Of a stretch of DNA of 64,000 bases, positions 18,276 through 29,185 are shown piece after piece. Positions within the stretch are counted from its first letter, which is position 1. The number at the start of each line of letters is the position of its first letter. The notes below the pieces were generated by a model, which saw only the letters and a list, made by a program, of their open reading frames with translations, searched no databases and was not told the DNA's origin. The position numbers were made by a program, and so were the translations under genes. This DNA is from Posidonia oceanica (Eukaryota; Streptophyta; Magnoliopsida; Alismatales; Posidoniaceae): assembly GCA_037176725.1 (NCBI GenBank), contig JAZBRS010000077.1, positions 5,952,001-6,016,000 of the forward strand. Direction: 5' to 3'.

Positions 18276-18660
18276 AATTAAATCCAACAGTTTGTTTAAA
18301 TTGCATGTAAGTCCTAAATCTAAACTGTTGCTTATTTTCATGTGTATTCTGCTTTACATTTAAGCCCAACAGTTTGTTTAAATTGCATGTAAGTTCTGAT
18401 TCCAAACTGTTGCATGTTTTCATGTGTATTCTGCTTTGCATTTAAGCCAAACAATTTGTTTAAATTGCATGTAAGTCCTGATTCCAAACTGTTGCATGTT
18501 TTCATGTGTATTCTACTTTGCATTTAGGTGCAATAGTTTGTTTAAATTGCTTGTAAGTCCTGATTCCAAACTGTTGCATGTTTTCATGTGTATTCTGCTT
18601 TTCATTTAGGTCCAATGGTTTGTTTTAATTGCATTTAGGTCCAATATTTGAGTTGTTGCA
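18275..18660 (+). repeat. 82-bp tandem repeat array in LTR0
   Basis: The word CATTTAAGCC / CATTTAGG recurs at 18357, 18439, 18521 and 18603, exactly 82 bp apart, with TGTTGCATGTTTTCATGTGT in each unit. It follows directly on the 91-bp array and shares words with it, so it is probably a derived unit. Confidence 0.85.
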
Positions 18661-18837
18661 TGTATTACACTTTCATGACATTGCATGTTGTCCCTTGCAT
18701 TTTTTCTAGCATCATTGGTCTCATTGCATGTAGGACCTCACTGCATTGCATGCATACATGGACATATTGCATTTAGACCCTGAATTTGACATCTTTTGCA
18801 TCATTGGGTTTCATCTAGCCTTTGACTTATCTAGCTT

Positions 18838-19195
18838 GATCTTTGAATAATGTTTGATCAGACCGTTGGATCTTGATGATCTAATCATCTAGATCTTCCT
18901 TGTTGAATGATCTTTCATTCAAATCTAAGTTTACTCAGATCAAGCATCAGATCATCAAGTTATGCCCATTTAAGTCATTGCATATCATTCTGAGATTTGG
19001 CATTCATTGCCTGTTTGATCCCGGATCCCTCTGGTTTGATCTCTAAATAACTTTTGATCAGACCGTTGGATCTTGATGATCTAATCATCTAGATCTTTCC
19101 TGTTGAATGATCTTTCATTCAAATTTGAGTCTACTCGGATCAGGCATCAGATCATCAAGTTATGCCCCTTTGAGTCACTACATGTCATTCTGAAT
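18838..19195 (+). repeat. 200-bp direct duplication in LTR0
   Basis: TTTGATCAGACCGTTGGATC occurs at 18853 and again at 19053. The following 150 bp match closely, ending TCATCAAGTTATGCCC in both. The unit is rich in GATC-containing fold-back words. Confidence 0.85.
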
Positions 19196-19870
19196 TCCCC
19201 CTTTATTGCATGTTTGTAGGTTTTGCTTTATAATTTGCATTGCATACATTGTTTTCCCGATCTGTCTTCTCGAGCATGTCTATTAGGCTTTATCGCCTCT
19301 GATTTGTTTCCCTTTTCTTGCTGCACCCTTGCATTGCTTGGTTTTCTGCTTCTATTTCGTTTCCCTTTGCATGTCGCTATTCGCATTGTATGGTTTTATC
19401 TGTCGTTTTGTTTCTCGCCTGCATTGCATTTAGGGCGATGATGTTTACTGTTTGGACTTCCTTGGAACCGTGGTACACTCGGCTTAGATACCAACAGCAC
19501 CGCTGAGCACATAGATTGCATGTTTTGTTTTCCCTCATGCATCATGGTATTTTAAGCATACATTTAAGCATGTTAAAGCATTCATGGTATAGCAGAGCAT
19601 CCATTCCACACATTCGAGCAAGATTAGCCTAGAAAGACGGCTCCTCGGGCGCATGGGGGTGCCTTACACCTTCCCCATGCGCAACAGGAGTCCTTATCCT
19701 CTCTTTTGGCCCATAGTGACTATTATGTCTGCATCCATTGGTACGAGTCATTCATTTAGCATCATATTGCATGCATATTATTGTTTTCCTCAGTTTTCCT
19801 CGTCTTTTGACAATAGACTAGGTGGCAACTCTGTTTTGTCTTATTCTTCTATTTCCTTCACCCATTATCC

Positions 19871-20635
19871 ATGACATCTATCTCCTCTGCGCCCGTTGCT
19901 AGTCCGATCCGGCACTGCGGTCCGCGAGATTTTTCCATCATAAGGACAGCAAGGGTTACATCAAGAGCCCTGGTAGGCTTTGGCACCTCCAAATTTCCTC
20001 ATTTTACTCTTCCACCTAGATTTAACATGCCAAAGATGAGGAGATACAATGGGACAGAGGATGCAAGGAGCCATTTGGCCACCTTCATAATGGATGTTTT
20101 GCCCTATCATTATGACCATGGGCTCACAATCTACCTCTTCTTCAAGACACTGGAAGGGGAGGCCCTGAAATGGTTTGACACACTCACAACCCATGATCTC
20201 CAAGATTTCAAGACAGTGGAGGAAAAATTTCTAAGCTAGTATAGCCACTGGGTGCCAGACAAGTCCACTGTGGGAGATCTCACTGCAAAGAGGATGAGGG
20301 CCAATGAAGACTTTGTCACCTTTGCCAGCAAGTGGAGGGACATGGCCGCTCATTCAGAATGTTACATCCCTGAGAGCCAAGCTGCTGAGATTATAACCAG
20401 AAACACCATAGGGGCACTCAAGGCTGGATTACTTATCAAGGACTTCCACACGTATCCGCAACTATATGAGAGGGCTGCAAGGGTTCTCCGTAACAAGGAT
20501 GAGCTACCATTCCTAGAACCCGAAGGAAAGGGGAGGAAGAAAACTGCTGGGCACACCATAGAAGGCGTCATGGGAAGCATGGCGCAACTAACAACGCAGC
20601 AGAATCAGAAAGGGTGGAGAAATCAGCAACACTAG
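19871..20635 (+). pseudogene. Ty3-type gag capsid region, with internal stop
   Basis: Reads FPHFTLPPRFNMPKMRRYNG, then LEGEALKWFDTLTTHDLQDF and, after a stop at 20237-20239, the continuing frame with VTFASKWRDMAAHSECYIPE. This is the retrotransposon Gag capsid layout (proline-framed start, central WF motif, KWRDMA segment). The N-terminal part expected upstream is missing or replaced by LTR sequence. One in-frame stop and later stops show it is dead. Confidence 0.75.
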
Positions 20636-21264
20636 TCCCCACAACAAGCATCATACCAGGGGCAACCAGAGCAGTACCCAGGTCAGTTAATGCAGTACTA
20701 GGGGCAGCCCACCCAGTATCAACAGCCACCACCATCGCAGTTCCAACCACAACAACCCCAACAGTATCACCCCAGTAGTCATCCGGTTACCCCGTATATG
20801 CTCAGCAGAGACAGCCAAACAACCAGTATAGGGGACCGCCACAAGGGCAAAGGAACTACAATAATGTTCCCCCGCCACAATTGTACAGGGGGCCAAAAAG
20901 ACAAAGCTACCTGCCACTTCCTGAGGCACTCCATGATGTGTTCAGGATGTTGGTCGAGAGCGGGGATTTAGAGCTTCCAATTCCCAAGCCAAATGCCCCC
21001 AATGCAAATATGTCCAGGTACTGGCCATATCATCAAAGGAATGGGCATACTCTGGAAAAGTGCTTTGTGGTAAAAGACAAAATTTATGATCTGAATGACA
21101 GAGGGGAAATCCTATGGTCAGCTCTTAACGACAGACTAGAGGCAGCCTGGGCAGAGCAGCCTAAAATGCAGATCCATCAGAACCCTATACTCAATCATCC
21201 CGTGGCTCATGTAGAAACTGAGGGCATCCTATTAGCTGTTCGGTCTGAATTGGCCACCATCTAG
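20636..21264 (+). pseudogene. Gag C-terminus with zinc-knuckle-like motif
   Basis: A Gln/Pro-rich stretch with stops (20640-20880) leads into an open frame with SYLPLPEALHDVFRMLVESG and then YWPYHQRNGHTLEKC. The last is the spacing of the C-x2-H-x4-H-x4-C knuckle used by the other Gags here, with the first Cys replaced by Trp. It is followed by FVVKDKIYDLNDRGEI, the typical helix after the knuckle. Confidence 0.7.
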
Positions 21265-21499
21265 CATATACAGGCAGAGCCAGAGTAAGGCCCATCAGGC
21301 GAAGAGGACAGTGAGTCAGATACACCTGTAATGTCTATATTAGAAGCATGTTCTGATGAAGAGTTCGCAGAGTGGGACGTCCAGATGGATGACGCATGGA
21401 AAAGCCCATAGGACGAGGAGGATGCAGCTGCAAATGATCTAGCCCTCCTTAAATACTTCAACTTCCTCCTCGAAGGCGAGCAACAGCAACCACCTAGCG

Positions 21500-22034
21500 A
21501 CCCGAGCAAGGAGGTTCTATTGGAGATGGCCAGCGAAATCATCATAGGTTTCGAACAGAGAAATATGATATTAAGTGACACAGAGTTGCCTGCTCCGGAA
21601 GAACGCCTGAGTCCACTGATCATCACTGTAGGTGCCAATGATTACCCACTCCCCGAGGTACTTGTCGACACAAGGGCTAGTTGGAGTGTTTATTCTCTTA
21701 CCACACTCGATTACCTGCACATCGGAAAGAGCTGATTTCCAAGCACTGCTTCACCTATGCAGCCTATGACAACAGCCAATGGGAAGCGCTTGGGACTGTT
21801 CAACTAGAGATTACTATAGGCCCCCTGACCAGTACCACCACTGTCATTGTAATGGAGAAGGAATTATTGGAACTGCTAATCTTGGGAAGGTCTTGGTTAG
21901 CAGAAATTCATGTCGTCGCCTCCCCAGCGCACCAGCTCATCAAATTCAAGTACCAAGGGGAGGTGATCACGGTCCGAGCTGATAACGAGACCAATTTAAG
22001 GATGGTCTGGCTGCCCTATCCCAATGAACCCTAA
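21500..22034 (+). pseudogene. Retropepsin-like protease domain, first copy (frameshifted)
   Basis: Contains DTELPAPEERLSPLIITVGA, then the active-site strand VLVDTRASWSVYSL (Asp kept, the normally small third residue replaced by Arg), a frameshift near 21730, then QLEITIGPLTSTTTVIVMEK and the late strand LLILGRSWLAEI. These are the usual landmarks of an LTR-element aspartic protease, in order. The Arg next to the catalytic Asp and the frameshift make activity unlikely. Confidence 0.7.
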
Positions 22035-22384
22035 ATGAAATGACCACCACCGGATCCCGACAGTGCATGGCCGATGGGCGGATGGATTGACCGGTGGGAG
22101 GATGAGACTCCAGACTTCCAAGGGTTCCGAGATCTGATAGACAGTGATACTGCAAGAGGATACACTCTGGTGCACCATACGGGGCTCGCCCAGCCAACCT
22201 CATTGTTACTACCTACAGACCAGGGGTAGTCTTTGCTAAGGAAGTTGACATCATTGATCAGAACTGCTCCACCCAGAGGGGGGTACCTTCCAGCACAGTA
22301 GGCACCCATCACTAGAACCGGGCGCATTTCAAACCAAGTCGCGCCACCTCCCCCTCCTGCAGAGAGAGCCATGTCTCCTCCTCG

Positions 22385-23048
22385 ACGGGAATTTAACGTT
22401 CCCAGAAGAATAGACGACGAATTTGATATCTTAGAGCAACTTTAGAAGATGCAAGCCAAGATATGAATCTATGAGCTGATCAAGGCCTTCGAAAAGCATC
22501 GAGACATCGTAATGGAGGTACTAAAAAAGGTCTGGGTCCCGGAAGACATGCCTGCAGAGACACTAGTGGCAGTTGCAGCCACAATAATCATAAAGCCCGC
22601 TCTATTCTTCACAGATTCAGAATTCGCTCCTCCTGAAAGGAGGACTTTACCTTTAAATGTTACTGTAATAGTGAACAGTTATAAACTTTCTGGTGTATTG
22701 GTGGATACAGCGGCAACCCTAAACGTGTGCTCATTAGATACCCTTCAGCTAATTGGGCTCAAAGAATCCCAACTGAGCCCAGCAGCCTTAACAGTATCAG
22801 GGTATGATAATAACAAGAAAACGGCTCAAGGCAAAATCAATGTCAAAATCGCCATTAGCCCTGTTGAAGTGGATACAAAACTAATAGTAGTCGATGCACC
22901 TATTTCCTATCAACTCATCTTAGGGTGCCAATGGATTGAAGAGATTAAAGCCGTCACCTCCCTACATCACCAATGCCTGAAGTTTCCTTACCAAGGGAAA
23001 ATAATCAAGATCATGGAAGATGAGCCAATGGAAGTCGAGGCACACTGA
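22385..23048 (+). pseudogene. Retropepsin-like protease domain, second copy, with helical leader
   Basis: Upstream (22385-22511) a leader with stops reads FDILEQL and IYELIKAFEKHRDIVMEVLK, like the segment before protease in Tat-lineage polyproteins. The open part from 22512 holds DSEFAPPERRTLPLNVTVIV, the active site VLVDTAATLNVCSL (D-T-A), KINVKIAISPVEVDTKLIVV and LILGCQWIEEI. The frame ends at 23048, before any reverse transcriptase. The domain itself looks complete, but the polyprotein is truncated. Confidence 0.75.
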
Positions 23049-24210
23049 TGTGAATTTTAAATAACTGCAAGTGTACGGCGTACTATGTAGTACATATGCA
23101 AGTATGGGTCGATCCCACAGAGACTCGAGACTTTCAAATCTTTGATTGTGTAAAGCGAATTAGAAAATTAAAAGAGATGATGATGGATTCTATCTAAAGT
23201 TAATTACGAAGAAGGAATCACAAAGAGAATATCAATAGTAAAAAGCACATCTAGAGTTTCTTTCCATTAGATCATAGTGGATCATGCAAATATCTATTTC
23301 ATCTCGTCTTTTACAACAAGTTCTAACTATCAAGGATTATTATTAAACAAGAATAATGCATAAAGATGAAACACCTATTATGCAATATCAAGATCTAACA
23401 TGTCAATAACGAGGATAAACCATAAAGAAGTATTATTCTATGATGATCTATCAAGATGCATGTTTGCGTAATATACCAAGATAATGAGATATATGAAACG
23501 TTTCTTATTTCTAAACAACAATCATTAAGTATAGACTATGAGAATACGTGATTAACAATGATCTATCAAAATATAATTGCAAAAGTAGATAATAAGAAAG
23601 AGACAATGATCATGAAGCATAGAAGACGAGACGAGACTAAATATTGCAATCATGTCCTAGATCTAACTTCAAGAATCCTAGATGTAAAGAGTGGTTTAGC
23701 CTAACATGGCAATGGAAAGAAACATGCATGAAATTAAAGGAAAATTAAGAGACAACATGATTAAAATAAAATGAGAATTTTTATTAATTAAAACCTGGAA
23801 GCTACACCAATTGAGAGTCCTCCACGCATGCAAGAGATGAAGAAGGCCTCAGAGATGAAGTGTACAAAGTAGAAGCTCCCCCTCCCTCCAACACATTGGG
23901 TCTATTTATAGACTTACAAGGTTAAACCTTGTTCGGAAACAAATACAATCCAAATCACAAATACTAAATTCAAATACATAAAAGATACATCGTTATCTTG
24001 ATCCATGCGGAAGAATCAATTAAAAATCTGCTAAAAACTTGATTTTCAGGATTTGTCTTTTCTTTACATGCCTCCACGGATTTGTGCCCAAATCTGCTTC
24101 TTTTCTCTTTTATTTTTATTACTTCACCTAATTACCTGGTTCCTGCACAAATTACGTAAAATACCCTCGAGACGTATTATTTATATACAAAATAGATAAA
24201 TATGGGATAT
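23049..24210. other. AT-rich repeat-like DNA, origin unclear
   Basis: Starts with CTGCAAGTGTACGGCG and GGGTCGATCCCACAG, words often seen in plant repeats, right after the protease frame stops. No coding region seen. On the minus strand a TATA-like CTATAAATAGA (23901-23911) sits upstream of a CT-rich leader, which would suit the LTR or 5' end of another element. It ends at the target site of Element 1. Confidence 0.4.
23901..23911 (-). promoter_or_regulatory. TATA-like box, minus strand
   Basis: CTATAAATAGA in an otherwise unassigned repeat-like region. Only the motif and its position support it. Confidence 0.3.
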
Positions 24211-24215
24211 GAAAT
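24211..24215. repeat. Target site duplication of Element 1, left copy
   Basis: GAAAT directly before the left LTR; the same five bases follow the right LTR at 39112-39116. Confidence 0.85.
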
Positions 24216-27200
24216 AGAGAATATGCTAGTCTCGGGAGGATCAGACCGGCAAGGGTTCGAAAGAGAGAGGTCTTCATGGATAGCGACGCGAAGAAGGAAA
24301 ACAAAAGATAAGTCAAAACAGAGTCGCCACCTAGTCTATTCAATCGGGAGACGAGGAAAACCGAGGAAAGCATAGAAAACATGCAAATGGATGCGATGCT
24401 ATGCAAAATGTATGACTCATGCCAGGGAAGAGGGCAAAATGGTCATTGCAGGTCCAAAGAAAGGGTAAGGACTCCTGTTACGCGCGGGGAAGGTGTTAGG
24501 CACCCCCAACACGCCCGAGGAATCGGTCTTTCTTGGCTAATCTCGCTCGCATTTGCAGGATTATCGGCAATGATTGCCTTAACTGTATGCCTAGGGGGCG
24601 ATGAATGCCATGCTATTAATGCTTTAAAATGCCTAAATGCCATGTATGGAAAATTAAACGTACAGCCTATGTGCTCAGCAGCTCTGTCAGTATTTCGAAT
24701 GGGGCGGGCCCTGGTTCGTAAGAACTCCAGACAGTAAGCATCACTACCCTAAATGCAATGCAGGCGAGAAAACAAAACGCTGAGTAAAACCACACAATGC
24801 AAGTGTACGACATGCAAAGGGGAAACAAAACGTCAAATAAAACCACGTAATGCAAGTGTACGACATGTAAAGGGGAAATGAGTCCGACGTGGAAAACCAC
24901 GGGAAAGCAGGCGATGGAAGGCATAAAACAGGAAATAGGGGTCCGACAACATGTATGGGTGTCAAGGCATGCACCAGAGGCAACAAAATGTGGAAAGCGA
25001 CGAAAGCAGGCCGGGAAAACAAAGTCAAGGCGCAAAACCCGAAAGCCGCTATTAAACCACATGCTGGGATGCTTAAACATGCTCATGAAGCAATCAAAAG
25101 CGAAAGGCAAGGGTCGAATCGAAAACCACTCAAGCAAATAGGCTGTAGAAAACTTAAAATGTTGGACGTTGGAAACCATGCGTCCAACGTTGGACGCTGG
25201 AAACTTGGCGTCCAACATAGAGAGCTTAAAAACCTGCAAGAAGCATGCATGCGTATTTGATAAAAAAGGGATTTAAATGCAATGCAGTAACAGGGGATGC
25301 ACAAATCATGCTATGCAATCAAAACAAGAAGCTGGTAATCACATGGTCAAGACAATCAAGCATCAGTAGCAGATCAAACATCAAACAGAAAACTACAGCG
25401 TTATCCGCCTAGGATCCTGCGTCCAACGTTGGACGCAAGATACCCAGCATCCAACCTGCCAGGCCAGATTCAAGCAGAAAAACCATTTGAAATAAAATGA
25501 TTTTAAGAGAAATAAAGCACAAGGTCCCAGGCATCATACTGGTGGGTGTGTGTGCTAATTCATGCTTAGAGTAATATGATCAGGAAATGATTGGTTGCAT
25601 TATGAGAGGAAAATGATCTAAAAAGGAATAGGGACGTTGGCCGCTGGGATTTGCAGCGTCCAACGTTGGATGTGCCATTTCCCGTGTCCAACACCCTGAA
25701 CCAGGATTTAGACAGTCATGCAGTAGAGCTAACATGCAACCTTGATAAAGAACTTGTAAGCTTGAAAGCAGTTGCCATAGAGGCTAAACACAACCACACA
25801 TGCATGGATCAAGCGAACATATGAAGTAGAAGCATTATTCAAGCGTTAAGGCATAAGCATGCAAGCAGGGGTGTAGGACGTGGGAAACCCAACGTCCAAC
25901 GTAGGATGTAGGAAACCAGGCGTCCTACATAGAGAGGCAGCATGGCACTCAGAAGCATAGCATAACTCCAAACTAGGATCAAAACTTGACATAGGCATGT
26001 TATGGCACTTGGGAACATGATGGAAAGCATGCAAGGAAAACCTAGAGGTAAAAGCATTCAAATCATAGCAGTATTGAAGTAAAATAAAATAAATAAAAGG
26101 GACCTACAGGGGTGTTGGACACACCAGGTTGTGCGTCCAACTGGTCGGGATGTTTCCTGGCCAAGATCAGTGGCCAAATCGACCAAAAATCTCCAACTAA
26201 CTAGCTAGGAAGCTAGAGTGAGTGACGACGAGCATGTCCATGTGCTCGACGCCAGATATGGGTGGGTGGATTGCTCCACCCACCTTCTCCTCCTCACAGC
26301 CGGCGGCCGAGGCTTTTCTGGCCAACCAAGGAGGTGTGTGTGCGTGCAAACTGGCCTAACACACTGCTACATGCACATGCAAGCCAAGGGTGAAGAGAAA
26401 CTCACCTGAACGTGGCTGGAAGGAAGTGTTTGTAGTCGGCCGGAGGTGAGGAAGAAGGTGGCAGCTGAACTCCAACGAGCTCCTAGGATGCGAGGGAAGG
26501 CCGGGAGAGGTGGCTTAAGGCTGGGGAGCACTCGTGGGAGTTCACTCAAGGTCGGGGAAACTCTCAATTCTCAGGGGAATGCATGTAGTGTGCTGCACCA
26601 GGCTGTGAAGTGTTGGGTTCTGCATGGTTTTGTTGGGTTGGTCTGTAGAGGTGGCAGACGTTGGCAGGGCTTGGCAGGACTTGGCAAGGCTTGTGGAGAG
26701 TGGGGAGGCCATGAGGGATGTCAAGCAAAGTACGTGGATGTCAAGAAGGGTCGTGAAAGTCGTTGTGGTGGCAGGGCGGAGGCAGCCACGGTAGTGAGAG
26801 GTGGTGAGAGCAGGAAGACCGTTTGGGGAGAGGAGACATGGTGGCAGGCCGAGTAAGTGGCCTTGGCACGTAGTGGGTGGTTGGGAGCGATGAGGGGATG
26901 CAGTAGTAAGTGGGAAAGGACGGCGGAGAGGACGGGAGTGTTGAGCCAGAGGTGGCGGAGGAGGTTTGCAGTCCTCGACTTGTTGGACGCTGGAACAGAC
27001 ACGTCCAACGTTGGACGCTAGTACAGAGCGCGTCCAACGTTGGACGCTGGCAATGGCAGCATACAATGAGTCCAGGAGGTTAAATGGTTGTTTCTAGGTG
27101 TTTTGGCTTAGGTTAGGTGTGGACTAGGGCTTAGGAAGGCTTAGGTGGGGTTTTGAGAGGGTTTAGGTGAGGTTTTAGGGTTTAGATAGGGTTTTAGAGG

Positions 27201-27278
27201 AGATTGGCTATCCTAGGGTCCGAGCGAGCTTACAAAAGGATCCACCATCATCTAGGCTGTCAAAATGGGGTGTCTACA
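24216..27278 (-). repeat. Element 1 left LTR (3' LTR)
   Basis: 3063 bp. On the minus strand it begins TGTAGACACCCCATTTTGAC; its left edge reads AGAGAATATGC where the partner LTR has TGTGAATATGC, so the terminal bases have mutated. Holds the shared LTR blocks (24462-24507 and 24321-24331) and six clusters of GTTGGACGC half-sites. Confidence 0.88.
25161..27050. repeat. GTTGGACGC half-site clusters in Element 1 left LTR
   Basis: Clusters at 25161-25216, 25397-25455, 25634-25693, 25869-25931, 26112-26141 and 26981-27050. Typical arrangement: GTTGGACGC, 10-15 bp, then the perfect palindrome GCGTCCAACGTTGGACGC, 10-15 bp, then GCGTCCAAC. The 25869 cluster uses a variant with GTAGGACG / CGTCCTAC in which both arms have changed. 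Confidence 0.85.
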
Positions 27279-27291
27279 GATGCCCCTCCTT
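27279..27291 (-). other. Polypurine tract of Element 1
   Basis: On the minus strand the bases before the 3' LTR read AAGGAGGGGCATC, matching the GGAGGGGCATC found at the same place in Elements 2 and 3. Confidence 0.7.
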
Positions 27292-27619
27292 GAGCAAGGT
27301 TAAGGAGACCGAGGCCGCTGCTCAGGGCTGACTAGACACCCCTCCTGATGCCGGCAGGAATGCAATGTTGCTGTAGGCTTGAGTCACTTATCTGGTAGAT
27401 ACACCGAAAATCATGACTCGTCGCCGCAATGCGAATGCAAATGCAGATGCAAATGTAGTGTAATGCAATGAGATGCTGCAGTGTTGATGCTAAAGTAAAG
27501 CCTGTACTAATGTTTGCCGCGCTGAACCCCACTGGGGAGATGCGGGCGATGCATGTATGCTGATGACTATGAGTTGCATGAAATATTGATGTCGCTACCT
27601 AGCATGTGATGTCGATGCA

Positions 27620-27920
27620 ATGGATTGTGAGTTGATGGACTCATCACCAGATAGTTAGGATTATCGGCCCAAGGAGTTGATGGACTCGTTACCGGATAGT
27701 TAGGGTTATCGGCCCAAAGAAAGAATGCTTGATAGGGTGACGGATGTCATTCGAGTAGCTAGGACTACCAAACCAAAGAAGATACTGAGGGCAGCAAAAT
27801 AAGATGCCCTTGGTATCAGGGATGATACCAGGGGATAGCCAAAGCACCATTGGCATCGAAAGAAGAGTTGGACAGTTATGATGGGTGTCAACCGAGCAGT
27901 TTGGGTTGCCAGCCTAGGAG
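27620..27920. repeat. Two-hairpin modules, Element 1, left group
   Basis: Four modules at about 27629-27672, 27674-27717, 27731-27775 and 27870-27915. Each pairs a short stem around TGATGG or TGACGG (such as GAGT..ACTC) with a second stem around GTTAGGG or a variant (GATAG..TTATC, GTAG..CTAC, GCAG..TTGC). A separate hairpin, GGTATC AGGGAT GATACC, lies at about 27808-27826. Confidence 0.7.
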
Positions 27921-28100
27921 AAAAGAAAGATAGCTTGTCCTCGCCCGAGGAAGCAAGCGAATGGCTAGAGCAGTGCGGAATAAAAGGGGCAAAATTCCTA
28001 CGTGAAAGAAAGGGGGCATCTTTTCTGCTGAGAAGGCAAGCAAGAAAAAGGTGCACACACCAAATGATAGGTTTCGGATCCATCGACCGCGAAAAAGGGC

Positions 28101-29185
28101 CAGGAATGATAAGTACAAGACTTATCAATCGGAGAAAGCCAGGAATGGTAAGTACAAGACTTATCAAACTGGAAAGAGCCAGGAATGATAAATACAAGAC
28201 TTATCAAACTGGAAAGAACTAGGAATGATACGTACAAGACTTATCAAACCAGAAAGAACCAGAAATGATAAGTACAAGACTTATCAAACCGGAAAGAACC
28301 AGGAATGATAAGTACAAGCCTTATCAAACTGGAAAGAACCTGGAATGATAAGTACAAGCCTTATCAAACCGGAAAGAACCTGGAATGATAAGTACAAGAC
28401 TTATCAAACCGGAAAGAACCAGGAATGATAAGTACAAGCCTTATCAAACCGGAAAGAACAAAAAGAACCAGGAATGATAAGTATAAGCCTTATCAAACCG
28501 AAAAGAACCAGGAATGATAAGTACAAGACTTATCAAACCGGAAAGAACCAGGAATGATAAGTACAAGACTTATCAAACCGGAAAGAACCAGGAATGGTAA
28601 GTACAAGACTTATCAAACCAGAAAGAACCAGGAATGATAAGTACTAGCCTAATCAAACCGAAGAGAACTAGGAATGATAAGTACAAGGCTTATCAAACCG
28701 GAGAGAATTAGGAATGATAAGTACATGCCTTATCAAATCGGAAAGAACCAGGAATGATAAGTACAAGCCCTATTAAACCGGAAAGAACCAAAGATGATAA
28801 GTACAAGCCTTATCAAACCAGAAGGAACCATGAATGATAAGTACAAACCTTATCCAACTAGAAAGAACCAGGAATGATAAGTACAAGCCTTATCAAACCG
28901 AAAAGAACCAGGAATGATAAGTACAAGCCTTATCAAACTGGAAGGAACCAGGAATGATAAGTACAAGCCTTATCAGACCGGAAGGAACCAGGAATGATAA
29001 GTACAAGCCTTATCAAATCGGAAAGAACCAGGAATGATAAGTACAAGCCTTATCAGACCAGAAAGAATCAGGAATGATAAGTACAAACCTTATCAAATCG
29101 GAAAGAACCAGGAATGGTAAGTACAAACCTTATCAGACCGGAAAGAACCAGGAATGATAAGTACAAGCCTTATTTGACTGGAAAG
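28101..29185. repeat. 40-bp tandem array of GATAAGT..ACTTATC hairpins
   Basis: About 27 head-to-tail units of 40 bp with the pattern GATAAGTACAAGACTTATC followed by AAACCGGAAAGAACCAGGAAT. The first part is a hairpin with a 7-bp stem and 5-base loop; many units carry GCC in place of GAC, which leaves a 6-bp stem. The array is split at 29185 by a solo LTR and resumes at 32533. Confidence 0.92.
29181..29185. repeat. Target duplication of solo LTR, left copy
   Basis: GAAAG; the right copy at 32533-32537 reads AAAAG. The array consensus at this point is GGAAAGAACC, so the right copy has one substitution. Confidence 0.7.

Larger units (their letters stand above)
15183..19930 (+). mobile_element. 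Very long LTR (LTR0), right edge approximate
   Basis: Starts TGTAGACACCCCATTTTGACC, as the other LTRs do. Near its right end it holds the two blocks shared with all LTRs here: a CACCTTCCCC..GCAACAGGAGTCC block (19661-19700) and GGTGGCAACTCTG (19821). The right edge lies between 19.83 and 19.95 kb; I could not find a clean CA end or target duplication. At about 4.7 kb it is longer than the 3-kb LTRs elsewhere, largely through tandem repeats. It could be a 5' LTR of the gag-protease that follows, or a solo LTR inside Element X. Confidence 0.6.

Noticed and set aside
28101..29185. CRISPR-like array
   Set aside because: Regular 40-bp units, but contiguous, with no unique spacers, in a plant transposon. 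It is a tandem hairpin repeat.
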